DNA of 58,048 bases from Spirochaetia bacterium (GCA_025997795.1 BNVB01000004.1:1-58048); one strand, 5' to 3'; numbered from the stretch's first letter, positions 6,802 to 16,593 are shown. Made by a program: numbers and translations. Notes: generated by a model from the sequence alone, not told the origin.

Positions 6802-8924
6802 AGGCAATACGCATCGCCCTGGCGGGAAACCCCAACTGCGGCAAAACAACACTTTTTAACGCACTTACCGGCGCTCACCATAAGGTGGGAAATTATCCCG
6901 GCGTAACGGTGGAAAAACGGGAAGGAATTCGCACCAGGGGGGACCGGCAGTATCACTTTATTGACCTTCCGGGTATTTACAGCCTTACCGCCTATTCTCT
7001 GGACGAAGTGGTAGCCAGGGATTTTATCCTGGACGAAAAACCGGACATCATCGTGGATGTGCTTGACTCCACCAATCTGGAGCGGAACCTGTACCTCTGC
7101 CTGCAATTCCAGGAACTGGGGATCCCCGTGGCGGGGGCCCTTAACATGAGCGACGAGGCGGAAACCAGGGGAATACGGATCGACGACAAAAATCTTTCCG
7201 GGATCCTGGGAATTCCCATGGTTAAAACCGTAGGACCCAAAGGAACGGGGGCCGAAGAACTGCTGGATCTTATCGACAAGATGATCGATACTCCGGCTCT
7301 GCCGGATCCCGCAGAAAATATCCGCCCGGCGTTAAATGGTGCGGCACATTCCGCGGTAAATTCCGCAGAGCGGCGCTTCCTTAACTACCGTGATGAAATT
7401 GAACAACACCTCTTGGTACTTGAAAAACTAATCGCCGCCGATGAAACTTTTGCCGCCAGGTATCCTACCCGGTGGCTTGCGGTAAAACTTTTGGAAAAGG
7501 ACAGCAATGCCTATGAACGGCTTGGGGAACATTCGCGGCAGAGTGAAATCAAAACTTCCGCCGCCGAAGCGGTAGCCTGGATAGAAAAACACTTTGGCAA
7601 AGATGCGGAAATTGTTGTGGCGGAACAGCGTTACGGCTACATTCGCGGGGCGGTAAAGGAATCGGTACAAATTGTCAAGACCCCGGACTTTTCTATTACC
7701 GAAGCGGCGGACCGGATTATCATGAACCGTTTCCTTTCGCTGCCAATTTTTATCGCCGTCCTTTGGGGGGTATTTCAGTTTACCTTTTTTCTGGGCCAAT
7801 ACCCTATGGCGGCGCTGGAAAGCCTTTTTGGTTTTGCCAGCGATTTCCTCAATTCAGTTTTGCCTCCCGGGCTTTTCCGCTCTCTTGTTGTGGACGGCAT
7901 TATCGGCGGCGTGGGTGGCGTGTTTTCTTTTATCCCCCTCATCGTAATTCTTTTTTTCCTTCTTTCGATCCTTGAGGATCTGGGTTATATGTCCAGGGCG
8001 GCCTTTGCCACCGACAAATTCCTCCATGCCTTTGGCCTCCACGGCCAGTCAATTTTTCCCATGATGCTGGGATTTGGCTGTTCCGTGCCGGCCATCATGG
8101 CGGCACGGACCCTTAAAAGCAGGCGGGACCGGATTATCACGGTGTTGATCACTCCGTTCATAAGCTGCGGCGCCAAACTGCCGGTTCATGTGCTTTTGGC
8201 CGCAGCGTTTTTTCCCGGCCATGCCGCCAATGTGGTTATGATGATCTACGCCGCGGGGGTGATCCTTTCGCTGGTATCGGCGTTTTTCCTCCGCAAAACC
8301 ATACTGCGGGGCGATCCTACTCCCTTTGTAATGGAACTGCCGCCGTACCGCGCCCCCACCCTGCGGGGCGTACTTTGGCATGTGTGGGAAAAAACCTGGC
8401 AGTACATGAAAAAAGCCGGTACGGTGATCCTGGCATCGGCGATCCTTATCTGGGCCATCACCAGCTTTCCTGTTTACCAGGGAACGGATGCGGCGGATAC
8501 CGAAATAAGCGAAGTTTCGGCGGCGCTGGAACACAGTTTTGCCGGGAGGCTTGGCAAAACAATCGAACCTGTTTTCCGGCCCCTGGGTTTTAACTGGAAA
8601 CTTGCCGCTGCTTCGGTTACCGGTTTTGCCGCCAAGGAAGTAATCGTTTCTACCCTGGGAATACTTTACCGGGTGGGCGGCGAAGAAACCGAAGAAAGCC
8701 AGGGGCTCCGCAATGCTATCGCCGCTGATCCGGATATGAGTCCCCTTGTGGCCCTGGTGTTTATGCTTTTTACGCTGGTGATCCCTCCCTGTTTTGCTGC
8801 CCTGGGAGTGATCCGGGCGGAACTGGGCTTTAAGTGGCTTGCCTTTGAAGTGGGTTTTCTTTTAACGCTTGGCTGGGTATTGTGTTTTATGGTATATCAC
8901 ATCGGGATACTAATCTCGGGATAG
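6798..8924 (+). CDS. feoB: Ferrous iron transporter B
   Basis: A 708-residue inner-membrane Fe(II) transporter. An N-terminal G domain carries G1 GNPNCGKT (9-16), G3 DLPG (about 53) and G4 NMSD (about 116). It is followed by the helical GDI-like spacer (about 190-280) and the membrane part with two inverted 'gate' repeats: 'GFGCSVPAIMAARTL', and 'GFAAKEVIVSTLGIL' later. The length is normal for the family. It is coupled to feoA by a 4-base overlap; no feoC is seen. The end overlaps the convergent parB stop by 15 bases. Confidence 0.97.
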   Translation: MKAIRIALAGNPNCGKTTLFNALTGAHHKVGNYPGVTVEKREGIRTRGDRQYHFIDLPGIYSLTAYSLDEVVARDFILDEKPDIIVDVLDSTNLERNLYLCLQFQELGIPVAGALNMSDEAETRGIRIDDKNLSGILGIPMVKTVGPKGTGAEELLDLIDKMIDTPALPDPAENIRPALNGAAHSAVNSAERRFLNYRDEIEQHLLVLEKLIAADETFAARYPTRWLAVKLLEKDSNAYERLGEHSRQSEIKTSAAEAVAWIEKHFGKDAEIVVAEQRYGYIRGAVKESVQIVKTPDFSITEAADRIIMNRFLSLPIFIAVLWGVFQFTFFLGQYPMAALESLFGFASDFLNSVLPPGLFRSLVVDGIIGGVGGVFSFIPLIVILFFLLSILEDLGYMSRAAFATDKFLHAFGLHGQSIFPMMLGFGCSVPAIMAARTLKSRRDRIITVLITPFISCGAKLPVHVLLAAAFFPGHAANVVMMIYAAGVILSLVSAFFLRKTILRGDPTPFVMELPPYRAPTLRGVLWHVWEKTWQYMKKAGTVILASAILIWAITSFPVYQGTDAADTEISEVSAALEHSFAGRLGKTIEPVFRPLGFNWKLAAASVTGFAAKEVIVSTLGILYRVGGEETEESQGLRNAIAADPDMSPLVALVFMLFTLVIPPCFAALGVIRAELGFKWLAFEVGFLLTLGWVLCFMVYHIGILISG

Positions 8925-9848
8925 TAATCCGTAGAGCCGGTCCAGATCGTCCATGGAATAGTACTCAATTTCGATGCGGCCCCGTTTAAGGTTTCCGTTA
9001 ATAACAACCTTTGTTCCCAGGGTTTCAATAAATTTATCTTCCATTGTTTTAAGTTCCGGTTCCCGTTTTGCCGGGTTCTCCGGCTTGCCCGTCCCGGTTT
9101 TGCCTCCGGCAAGTTCCGCGGCGTATTTTTCCGCTTCCCGGACTGAAAGACCTTTGGTTTTTATCCTGGCAAACAGTTTTTCCTGATCCGCCGTTTTGGC
9201 AAGGGAAAGAATTGCCCTGGCGTGTCCCGCTGTCAGGGAACCCGACTCCAGGGCTTCCCTTATTCCGGCGGGAAGTTTAAGGAGCCGGAGGGCATTGGCT
9301 ACGGTGGAACGGTTTTTTCCAACCCGTTCCGCCGCTTCGTCCTGGGAAAGGCCGCCTGTTTCCATAAGCTGTTTATAGGCCGCCGCTTCTTCTATGGGGT
9401 TCAGGTCGGAACGGTGGATGTTTTCGATAAGAGCCACTTCCAGCCGCTTTTGGTCCGAGTAGTTACGGACTACCACGGGTACTTCGCGTAAGCCCGCCAG
9501 GGCTGCCGCCCTGCTCCGCCGTTCCCCGGCAACAATTACATACGAGCCGCTGGCCCCTTCGTCAACAATGATGGGCTGGATAATGCCATGTTGTTTGATC
9601 GAAGCAGCCAGTTCTTCCAGTGCGGCCTTGTCAAAACGTTTGCGGGGCTGTCCGGGGTTGGCGGAAAGTTTCTCCAGGCTTACCAGAATTTCACCGCCGA
9701 ATGTTACGCCGCCAGCGGTTTTACCGGACACAGTTTTACCCGATGCGGCTTTACCGGATCCGTTATCAGCCCGGTTCTGGTTTGCCCGGTCTTCGTCTTC
9801 ATCGGGGAGCAGGGCCGACATTCCCCTGCCAAGCCGGTTTTTAGCCAC
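8910..9848 (-). CDS. parB: Chromosome partitioning protein ParB (CTP-dependent clamp)
   Basis: A 312-residue ParB/Spo0J. The CTP-binding N-domain shows 'RKRFDKAALEELAASIKQHG', 'VIVAGERRSRAAALAG' and 'ALIENIHRSDLNPIEEAAAY'. The helix-turn-helix follows ('LSQDEAAERVGKNRSTVANALRLL'), then the C-terminal dimerisation region. Between the first residues and the ParB core lies a low-complexity stretch of GKTxSGKTxGG repeats (about 30-50), encoded by imperfect tandem DNA. It overlaps parA by 8 bases. No canonical parS (TGTTTCACGTGAAACA-like) was seen in the window. Confidence 0.95.
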   Translation of the reverse strand: MAKNRLGRGMSALLPDEDEDRANQNRADNGSGKAASGKTVSGKTAGGVTFGGEILVSLEKLSANPGQPRKRFDKAALEELAASIKQHGIIQPIIVDEGASGSYVIVAGERRSRAAALAGLREVPVVVRNYSDQKRLEVALIENIHRSDLNPIEEAAAYKQLMETGGLSQDEAAERVGKNRSTVANALRLLKLPAGIREALESGSLTAGHARAILSLAKTADQEKLFARIKTKGLSVREAEKYAAELAGGKTGTGKPENPAKREPELKTMEDKFIETLGTKVVINGNLKRGRIEIEYYSMDDLDRLYGLLSRD

Positions 9849-10602
9849 GGGCTAAAACCTCGGCTGCCAGGCTCTGGTAGGCTTTGCCGCCGGAGCTGGC
9901 GGGATCGTACTGGGAAATGGGCTGGCCGTGGGAAGGGGCTTCGGAAATTCGTACATTCCGGGGAATAATCGTTTCAAACACTTTTTCCCGGAAGTACCCG
10001 CTTACTTCTTTTACCACATCCTGAGCCAGCCGGGTCCGCTGATCGTACATGGTAAAAAAGATGCCGCCTATCTGGAGTTCCGTGTTAAGATTTTTCTGGA
10101 TACGCCGGATTGTTTGAAGCAAGAGGGAAAGACCCTCCATGGCAAAATATTCACACTGCATGGGGATTAGTACCGAATCCGCCGCCGCAAGTCCGTTCAG
10201 CGTCAGCACCCCCAGGGACGGAGGGCAGTCGATAAGGATATAGTCATAACTGGAGCGAACCGGTTCCAGTGCATTTTTAAGAAACAGATCCCGCTGTTCC
10301 TGTTCCACCAGTTCTACCGCCGCCCCGGACAGGTCTATGCCAGAGGGAATTACCGAGAGGTTCGGCACCGATGTTTTACGGATTACCTGTTCCAGTACGG
10401 CCTTGCCGGAAATAAGTTCGTAGACCCCCGGTTTTGCCTTGCTCTTGTCCAGGCCTACGCCGCTGGTTAGGTTTGCCTGGGAATCAAAATCGACAAGAAG
10501 TATCGACTTTCCCGCTTCCGCAAGGTAGGCCCCTAAATTAACCGCCGAGGTTGTTTTACCAACCCCGCCTTTCTGGTTTACAAATACAAAAACCCTGCCC
10601 AT
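9841..10602 (-). CDS. parA: Chromosome partitioning ATPase ParA/Soj
   Basis: A 253-residue deviant Walker A ATPase that positions ParB-origin complexes on the nucleoid. It shows 'FVNQKGGVGKTTSAVNLG' (deviant P-loop, signature Lys in KGGVGKT), 'LLVDFDSQANLTSG' (switch I) and 'YILIDCPPSLGVLTLNGLAAAD' (Walker B). It is the chromosomal short form without an N-terminal HTH. I start at the ATG at 10602 (MGRVFVFVNQ); a TTG at 10620 would add six residues. It is translationally coupled to parB. Confidence 0.95.
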   Translation of the reverse strand: MGRVFVFVNQKGGVGKTTSAVNLGAYLAEAGKSILLVDFDSQANLTSGVGLDKSKAKPGVYELISGKAVLEQVIRKTSVPNLSVIPSGIDLSGAAVELVEQEQRDLFLKNALEPVRSSYDYILIDCPPSLGVLTLNGLAAADSVLIPMQCEYFAMEGLSLLLQTIRRIQKNLNTELQIGGIFFTMYDQRTRLAQDVVKEVSGYFREKVFETIIPRNVRISEAPSHGQPISQYDPASSGGKAYQSLAAEVLARG

Positions 10603-10639
10603 AGAGGAATTGTAACACAAAGATCAATTTTGTGCTATG

Positions 10640-11494
10640 TCATCCCAATTCCTGGGCCCGTTTCCAGGAGGCTTCCACGGCAGAAATGATCGTTCCCCTA
10701 AAGGCTCCCCGTTCCAGGGCGCTTACTCCCTGAATCGTGGTACCACCGGGGGAGGTTACCATATCCTTAAGCTCTCCCGGATGTTTCCCTGTTTCAAGCA
10801 CCAGGGCGGCGGTACCCAGTACTGTTTGGGCCGCATACCGCAGGGCCTTTTCCCGGGATAATCCCGCCAGAACACCGCCGTCCGCCAGAGCTTCGATAAA
10901 CTGGCACACAAAGGCAACCCCGGAACCGGAAAGGCCTGTTACGGCATCCATAAGTTTTTCATCGACCTTATCCACAATACCTGCGCCGGCAAGTATCTTT
11001 TCCAGGACTTCAAGTTTTTGCGCAGGAAACTTGTAAGACGGTGTAAAGGCAATTACCCCCTTGGAAATAAGGGCCGCAGTGTTGGGCATAATCCGCACCA
11101 CCGGCACCAAAGCCATGGGCGCACGGGCGGCGGGGACATCCATGCCCGAACCGCTCACAATCGCCTGTATTTTGTTGATGGACCAGCCAGCCGCCATGGA
11201 CACCAGCACCGCCGGGTTACCCGATGCAATGCGGTCCCGGATTACCGGGGCAATTTCTGCCAGAACCGAAGGCAGCACCTGGGGCTTAACCGCAAGAAAA
11301 ACATATTCCCCGGTTTTGGCCGCCTCTTCATTGGCGCCGCATACCATGGCCCCCATCAAACGGGCCGATGCCCTGGCTTTTGCCTTGTTGGGATCAGAAA
11401 AGGCGATATTTTCCCCGCCGGCAACAGCGGCGGCGCCCTTCATCAGGGCAGTGCCCATGTTTCCGGCGCCAATACAGGCAATCTTTGTTTTCAT
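10640..11494 (-). CDS. proC: Pyrroline-5-carboxylate reductase
   Basis: A 284-residue NAD(P)H-dependent enzyme for the last step of proline synthesis. It has the N-terminal Rossmann motif 'IACIGAGNMGTALMKG', the 'AVKPQVLPSVLAEI' segment, and the C-terminal family signature 'TVLGTAALVLETGKHPGELKDMVTSPGGTTIQG'. The start is at 11494 (MKTKIACIGAG), not the longer frame. proB is also in this window but 9 kb away with a decayed island between; proA is not in the window. Confidence 0.95.
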   Translation of the reverse strand: MKTKIACIGAGNMGTALMKGAAAVAGGENIAFSDPNKAKARASARLMGAMVCGANEEAAKTGEYVFLAVKPQVLPSVLAEIAPVIRDRIASGNPAVLVSMAAGWSINKIQAIVSGSGMDVPAARAPMALVPVVRIMPNTAALISKGVIAFTPSYKFPAQKLEVLEKILAGAGIVDKVDEKLMDAVTGLSGSGVAFVCQFIEALADGGVLAGLSREKALRYAAQTVLGTAALVLETGKHPGELKDMVTSPGGTTIQGVSALERGAFRGTIISAVEASWKRAQELG

Positions 11495-11694
11495 GTTATA
11501 CACTATACTAACAATAATTTGGAAGGTATAGAGCGGCAAAACACGTTGAGAATTTAGAATGAGAAAAACGACATTTCCTATTTTTCCGTGCCGGTGGTTT
11601 CCCTAACAACCGTATGAAAATGGCTTGTAAAATCCTCAAGAATCTAATAGAATTACTAATAATCCTATTGGGATTTTTTGATTTTAGCTAAGGC

Positions 11695-11750
11695 GGTTCA
11701 CTATACACCTCCGCAAGGAGCGGGGTACGCCAGTGAAAGGAGCACGCTTT
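11695..11750 (+). promoter_or_regulatory. Structured leader before the kinase gene
   Basis: The leader contains nested inverted repeats: TTCACT ... AGTGAA enclosing CTCC-GCAA-GGAG, and a competing GGCG ... CGCC pair. The AAGGAG that serves the ATG at 11751 follows immediately. The upstream 11540-11690 stretch is AT-rich with a weak AATCC-TATTG-GGATT hairpin and T run (about 11660-11680). A regulatory role is inferred from structure alone. Confidence 0.35.
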
Positions 11751-13036
11751 ATGGCATATTTACCAATCGGCTACAGGATCAAAACCAGGGGTTTTAAGAC
11801 CATTACAACGCTTGATCCACAAAATGGTAAGGAATGTCTGGGCGAAGGCGGGCAAGGGGCGGTGTACCTTGTCGACTATGCCGGTTCACGCAAGGCGCTC
11901 AAGTGGTATTCGGGTAGCGTTTTGATAACCGGGCAAAATTCTACGAAAACCTTGAAAACAACATCAAAACGGGTAAACCGGCGGATGCTTTTTTATGGCC
12001 CGAGGACATTACCGAATATCACGGCAATGCCTTTGGTTATATTATGGACCTGCGCCCCGCAAGCTACAAGGATTTTTCCCGCTTCCTTGTTGGCAGGGAA
12101 ACCTTCGCCAGCGTTACCTCGATGGTCAACGCCGCACTCAATATTACGGCAGGTTTCCGCGCCCTGCATAACAAAGGCTACAGTTACCAGGACTTGAACG
12201 ACGGCAACTTTTTTATCAATCCAAAAAACGGCGATGTACTGATCTGCGACAATGACAATGTCTGCGCTTACGGTAAAAATTCGGGTATTGCAGGAAAAGC
12301 GCGTTACATGGCGCCGGAAATTGTTGCGAAGAACGCGAAGCCCGGTATACATACCGACCGCTTTTCGCTTTCGGTTATTCTGTTTCTTTTGTGGACGAAT
12401 AACCACCCGCTGGAAGGCAAAGCCGCCTGCCCGCCCTGCATGGACGCAAAACATGAAAAAAAGATCTACGGCGAGAATCCGGTATTTGTCTTTGATCCGG
12501 ACGATAAATCGAATATTCCCGTACAGGGTATTCATAAAGGGGTTATAAGCCGCTGGCCTTTTTTACCCGGATATTTGCGGGAGGAGTTTGTTAAAGCATT
12601 TAGTAAAGAAGTGCTGGGCGACCCCAACAAACGGATTATCGAACAGGAATGGCTGCGCCTTTTTATCCGTATGCGGAGCGAGGTTTTCAAGTGCCCCTGC
12701 GGCGAAGTGTATTTTGCCGATCCGGTAAAACCAAACCCCTGTCCCTCTTGAAAAAAAATCAATGCCTTTCCTTTTTATATAAAAGCAGGAAAGTATAATC
12801 TTCCCGTCCACCGGCACACCAAACTCTACGAATGCCACACACAGAAGGATTCCGACAATTTTACGGTGGTAACAGGCGAAGGGTCTTTTGAAGACAGCAC
12901 CTTTTTTCTTAAAAATGTTTCGGACAAAACATGGATAATTGAAGGCGATGCGAAAAGCCTATCAACCGGGGAGGCAGCGGCGTTAAAAAAAGGTATGAAT
13001 ATCAATTTTGGCGACGGTATGGCATCCACACATTAA
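11751..13036 (+). pseudogene. Protein kinase with C-terminal zinc ribbon, TerY-P triad type (frameshift and in-frame TGA)
   Basis: Two breaks interrupt one recognisable reading frame. The first frame gives a P-loop ('CLGEGGQGAVYLV') and the ATP lysine (KALKWY). Between about 11915 and 11935 the frame shifts, and the kinase continues with 'KFYENLENNIKTGKPADAF', the catalytic-loop variant 'YQDLNDGNFFI' and 'ICDNDNV' in place of DFG. The zinc ribbon starts CPCG. In the second pair, CPS is followed by TGA (12749-12751) where a Cys is expected, and the same frame then runs on to 13036. The degenerate HxD/DFG motifs are typical of the kinases paired with vWA and PP2C partners. ATG 11751 has AAGGAG upstream. 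Confidence 0.8.
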
Positions 13037-13048
13037 GGAGGAAAACAA

Positions 13049-13783
13049 ATGGCATTGACAGACAAGGTAGAAATTCCCCGCAGGACGATGGCTCTTTTTT
13101 TTGTCATTGATGCTTCGGGAAGTATGGACGGTTCCAAAATCGGCGCAGTCAACACGTCGATACAGGAAGTTATTCCCGCGATTCGAGATGTATCGGAAGA
13201 AAACGCAGACGCAGAGATAAAAATTGCTGCGCTTGAATTTTCCAACGGTACGCGCTGGCTAACACCAAATGGCCCGGTGCCTGCAGAAACTTTTAGCTGG
13301 AACTTTATAGACGCTGCGGGCGTTACCGATTTTGGCGCAGCGTGCAGGGCATTAAACGAAAAACTTTCTACCAAAGCTTTTATGCAGGAAGCCACCGGAT
13401 CGTTCGCCCCTGCCATTTTTTTAATGTCCGACGGCGACCCCACAGACGACTGGCAGAACGGCCTTGCGGAGCTAAAACGGAATAACTGGTTTAAGGCTGC
13501 GGTAAAGGTCGCCGTTGCCATAGGAGACGATGCAAACAAAGACGTACTCAAAGAATTTACCGGATCCATGGAAGCGGTTCTGGAAGTACATAACTCGGTT
13601 ATGTTAAAAAAGATGATAAAGTTTGTTAGTGTTCGCGCGTCCCAGGTTGCCAGTAAAAGTTTAAACGTAAACAGCGCAGGTAACGGGGACGCACAAAAAC
13701 AGGAAGAACTCAATGCGGCCCTCCGGGACTTTACCCAGGAAGCGGCCGCTGTGCCGGATAATTCGGATGACGGTGACTGGTAA
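13049..13783 (+). CDS. von Willebrand A (TerY-like) protein of a kinase/phosphatase triad
   Basis: A 244-residue cytosolic vWA protein with a complete metal-ion-dependent adhesion site: D21-x-S23-x-S25 (DASGSM), T93 (AGVTDFG) and D128 (MSDGDPTDD). The sequence follows the TerY pattern ('ALFFVIDASGSM ... IAALEF ... TDFGAACRALNEKL'). A low-complexity acidic tail follows residue 215. GGAGG precedes the ATG. Its stop overlaps the phosphatase start by one base (TAATG). In TerY-P triads the vWA protein is thought to be the regulated partner of the kinase and phosphatase; here the kinase is broken. Confidence 0.88.
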   Translation: MALTDKVEIPRRTMALFFVIDASGSMDGSKIGAVNTSIQEVIPAIRDVSEENADAEIKIAALEFSNGTRWLTPNGPVPAETFSWNFIDAAGVTDFGAACRALNEKLSTKAFMQEATGSFAPAIFLMSDGDPTDDWQNGLAELKRNNWFKAAVKVAVAIGDDANKDVLKEFTGSMEAVLEVHNSVMLKKMIKFVSVRASQVASKSLNVNSAGNGDAQKQEELNAALRDFTQEAAAVPDNSDDGDW

Positions 13784-14712
13784 TGTATGAGGCATTTTCT
13801 ACTTCCTGTATTGGAAGCAGTCACCTTAAACACGATAAAGATATTGAAGATCGAACAGCTCATTATACCAATGCAAAAATGTCACTTGCTGTTGTTGCAG
13901 ACGGACACGGAGCGGACGAATGTTTCCGCAGTGCAAAGGGAGCGGAAATTGCCGTTAAATGTGCGATTAAGGCCATGCATGATTTTATCACTGAACTTGA
14001 ACCACTCTTTACGGTACGATTTTTTCACAAGAGCGAACCGCCCTCGCAGGAAGAATTTGACAAACTTTTAGCGAACCTTGTTAAACACATCATTGCCCAA
14101 TGGCACGATCAGATGGAACAGCATTATAAAACAGAACCCTTTACCGCAGAAGATCTTGAAAAGACCGGGGGAAAATACCGCGAAAAGTTTGAGGCGGGCA
14201 CGGACTATTACAAAGCCTATGGAACCACACTTATCGCCGCCGCCGTTACGCAAAAATATTGGTTCGGTCTGCACATAGGGGACGGCAGGCTTACCGCACT
14301 CTACAAGGATGGTACTTTTGACCAGCCCGTGCCCTGGGACGATAACTGTTTTTTGAACCGGACAAGCTCTATTTGCGATGACGATGCCGCGGAAAGCGCC
14401 CGCTTTTATGTTTCGTTACACAAAGAAAAAGAACCGCTTGCTGCGTTATTTTTGTGCAGTGACGGCGTAGATGACAACTATCCGGTCGAAAAAAACGAGG
14501 AACATCTTTATAAACTGTACCGGACCATTGCGCTTACCTTTGCCGAAGACGGTTTTTATTCCACCTGTAAACAACTGAAAGACCTAACCCAAAACTTTGC
14601 CACCAAAGGTAAGGGTGATGACACCAGCATTGCGGGGATTATTGACATGGATGCAGTGAAGGCGGCGGCGCCTGTCTGGAGGAAACAGGCTGCGGATGAG
14701 GAAGAAGCATGA
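13783..14712 (+). CDS. PP2C-type Ser/Thr phosphatase
   Basis: A 309-residue metal-dependent phosphatase. The PPM motifs are in order: 'SSHLKHDKDIEDRTA' (motif 1), 'VVADGHG' (D40, metal-binding), 'FGLHIGDGRL', 'FLCSDGVDDNY' and 'GDDTSIAGII' (last metal Asp). The core metal ligands are present, so it may be active. It is coupled to the vWA gene upstream (TAATG) and the membrane-protein gene downstream (ATGA overlap). With the broken kinase it forms the TerY-P phosphorylation triad, here presumably left with dephosphorylation only. Confidence 0.88.
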   Translation: MYEAFSTSCIGSSHLKHDKDIEDRTAHYTNAKMSLAVVADGHGADECFRSAKGAEIAVKCAIKAMHDFITELEPLFTVRFFHKSEPPSQEEFDKLLANLVKHIIAQWHDQMEQHYKTEPFTAEDLEKTGGKYREKFEAGTDYYKAYGTTLIAAAVTQKYWFGLHIGDGRLTALYKDGTFDQPVPWDDNCFLNRTSSICDDDAAESARFYVSLHKEKEPLAALFLCSDGVDDNYPVEKNEEHLYKLYRTIALTFAEDGFYSTCKQLKDLTQNFATKGKGDDTSIAGIIDMDAVKAAAPVWRKQAADEEEA

Positions 14713-15302
14713 GAAAGAAAACCTTATGGATATTTGTTTTATTGTTTCTAGTGGTAGTAATTCTTTTATGCAAAAATTTTCAGATAGGGAAAATAAATAT
14801 TCTGGGGGGCATATATGAATTAGACCTATCAATAACTTTAAAAGACGCTCTAATTGTTATAGGAGGTATGATCGTATTTATTTCTACTAATGCCCTTTTT
14901 AATTTTACTAAGGAAGGAAGAGATGTAAAAGCTAAAAGAATTATTCTTGAAAAAAAATTCGAAATTAATGAAAAAGCAGAAAAACAAAATGATATCCGAA
15001 AAAAAAGCGAAAGACTACTTAATAAAAAAGAAGAGTATCTTTCTGAATTGAAGAAAACAGCAGAAAAAGATGTTAACGGCTATTCTAAAGATGGAGGAAT
15101 TGATAATTATTTTGAAAAAAGAAAAAGGCTTTTTATAGAAATAATAGAGTTTTTAAAAAATAATGGTATTGAAGATATATCTTTTACCAAACAATATGTA
15201 GTTGATGAACCATATATTATTTCCCCAGCAAGAGATGGTGGGTGGAATAAAGTTAGTAAAATATCTCTTGAGCTAATTGAGAAACTGATGAGAATTAAAT
15301 GA
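14709..15302 (+). CDS. AT-rich membrane protein with coiled coil, triad-associated
   Basis: A 197-residue protein of unknown function. Two membrane segments (about 5-22 and 45-64) are followed by a long Lys/Glu-rich coiled coil (about 72-125) and a C-terminal soluble part ('YVVDEPYIISPARDGGWNKVSKISLELIEKL'). It overlaps the phosphatase gene by 4 bases, so it belongs to the same transcript. Base composition is much more AT-rich than the vWA and PP2C genes, which points to a separate, recent origin. It could be a membrane effector or anchor controlled by the triad; that is inference from position. Confidence 0.65.
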   Translation: MRKKTLWIFVLLFLVVVILLCKNFQIGKINILGGIYELDLSITLKDALIVIGGMIVFISTNALFNFTKEGRDVKAKRIILEKKFEINEKAEKQNDIRKKSERLLNKKEEYLSELKKTAEKDVNGYSKDGGIDNYFEKRKRLFIEIIEFLKNNGIEDISFTKQYVVDEPYIISPARDGGWNKVSKISLELIEKLMRIK

Positions 15303-15315
15303 AAAGGACTAACCC

Positions 15316-16593
15316 ATGAACACAAACCTCTTATCCATCGTAAAACAAATCATCGCCACAAGCGGCGAAGGCATCCTTGCTGACCCCCAGCGTCTCAAGG
15401 CCTTTTTCAGCGACCTTGCCAAGGACGAGCCCAAGCCCCTGCGTATCGCGTTCGGGCGCTGTGTCGAAAACGGCGCGTATAACGCGCTAAAAACCGCGCC
15501 GGACGCCGTCGAGCGGGCATCGCGCAAAGCGGCCATAGCGCAAAGGCTGCGTGATGATCTGGGGCTTGACCCGGCGATCTCCGGCGAGGCGCTGGATATT
15601 TTGGAAGCGGCAATAGCTGAAAACGCATCTACCGCTTCGCCGTCCGCATTGCCCATCTGTAAAAACTGCGGCAAAGAGCTAAAGCCGGAGTGGACGGCGT
15701 GTCCGTATTGCGGCGCAACGACGGTGGCAGCGGGGCAACCGGAAACAGCCGCGCCCGAAAGCCTGTCGCAGGTTGTGCATGATGAACCGGCGGTAACGTT
15801 TACGCCAACCGCACAACCCACGACTTCTGCTACGGCGTCCGCTAAGAAGAAAGCGACGATTCGCAACGCTCTGATTGCGGTAGTAGCGGCGCTGGCTATT
15901 GGACTTGGCATATTTTTTTTGGTGGTGTATCGCCCCATAAAACTTGATGAGAACAGCAATATCATTTTTACTCAAAAGAGGAATAATGACGAACTCATAA
16001 GGGGGAATCTTGCGCTGACCTTAAAAGATGTCCAAGCGACACAAAAGTTTATTACAAAAAATTTCCCGGACTTTGATTTTGAAAAAGAAGGTTATGTAAC
16101 TGATGACTACCGGAATGAGCTACTGATAAAGGAGTTTAATAAAAACCCGGAAGTTATGTCTATTTATTTGAGCGGTATAAAAGAAATGGCGGGACTTTCA
16201 TCAACTTATGCCCATCTGCTTATACTGGATTTAAATGATGATGGCAACGACGAATTGGTTCTTTATTATTTTAGCACAGATCAAGAGTTTTCTGATACAT
16301 CAGGTTTTGAATACTTTAATGGACGCTACCACTTAACAAGTAAATTTGATAATAAAATGACCAGCATAATCGTATATAGATATTTATACATAAATACCAA
16401 TGAGCCGTATTGGATAATAGGGTGGGCTGATAGTGTCCCTGTAAAGGATCGCCTTGCGCTTCTTAAAGATTTTCTCAATGCATTAAGTTATACAAAAGTA
16501 TTTAAAAATCTCGGTGCTGATTTTTTTAAGGACATATATACAGATATAGAGCAGGATCAAACGATAAAAGACATAGTAGACTGGTGGAAATAA
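15316..16593 (+). CDS. Zinc-ribbon membrane protein with N-terminal helical module
   Basis: 425 residues. An N-terminal helical module (1-95, 'ILADPQRLKAFFSDLAKDEPKPL') is followed by a zinc ribbon (CKNCG ... CPYCG, about 114-133), a Thr/Ala-rich linker, one membrane segment (about 180-202), and an extracytoplasmic region with an Asp-rich loop (LDLNDDGNDELVL). The N-terminal module resembles helical modules that head many bacterial signalling and effector proteins with zinc ribbons. Composition changes sharply after the membrane segment, from GC-balanced to AT-rich, suggesting a modular fusion. The first codons recur at 17511 and 18125. Function unknown. Confidence 0.7.
   Translation: MNTNLLSIVKQIIATSGEGILADPQRLKAFFSDLAKDEPKPLRIAFGRCVENGAYNALKTAPDAVERASRKAAIAQRLRDDLGLDPAISGEALDILEAAIAENASTASPSALPICKNCGKELKPEWTACPYCGATTVAAGQPETAAPESLSQVVHDEPAVTFTPTAQPTTSATASAKKKATIRNALIAVVAALAIGLGIFFLVVYRPIKLDENSNIIFTQKRNNDELIRGNLALTLKDVQATQKFITKNFPDFDFEKEGYVTDDYRNELLIKEFNKNPEVMSIYLSGIKEMAGLSSTYAHLLILDLNDDGNDELVLYYFSTDQEFSDTSGFEYFNGRYHLTSKFDNKMTSIIVYRYLYINTNEPYWIIGWADSVPVKDRLALLKDFLNALSYTKVFKNLGADFFKDIYTDIEQDQTIKDIVDWWK

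Noticed and set aside
12749..12751. Selenocysteine at the in-frame TGA of the kinase as the main reading
   Set aside because: The same gene also has a frameshift, so decay is simpler; zinc-ribbon cysteines are not a usual place for selenocysteine. Kept only as an alternative.
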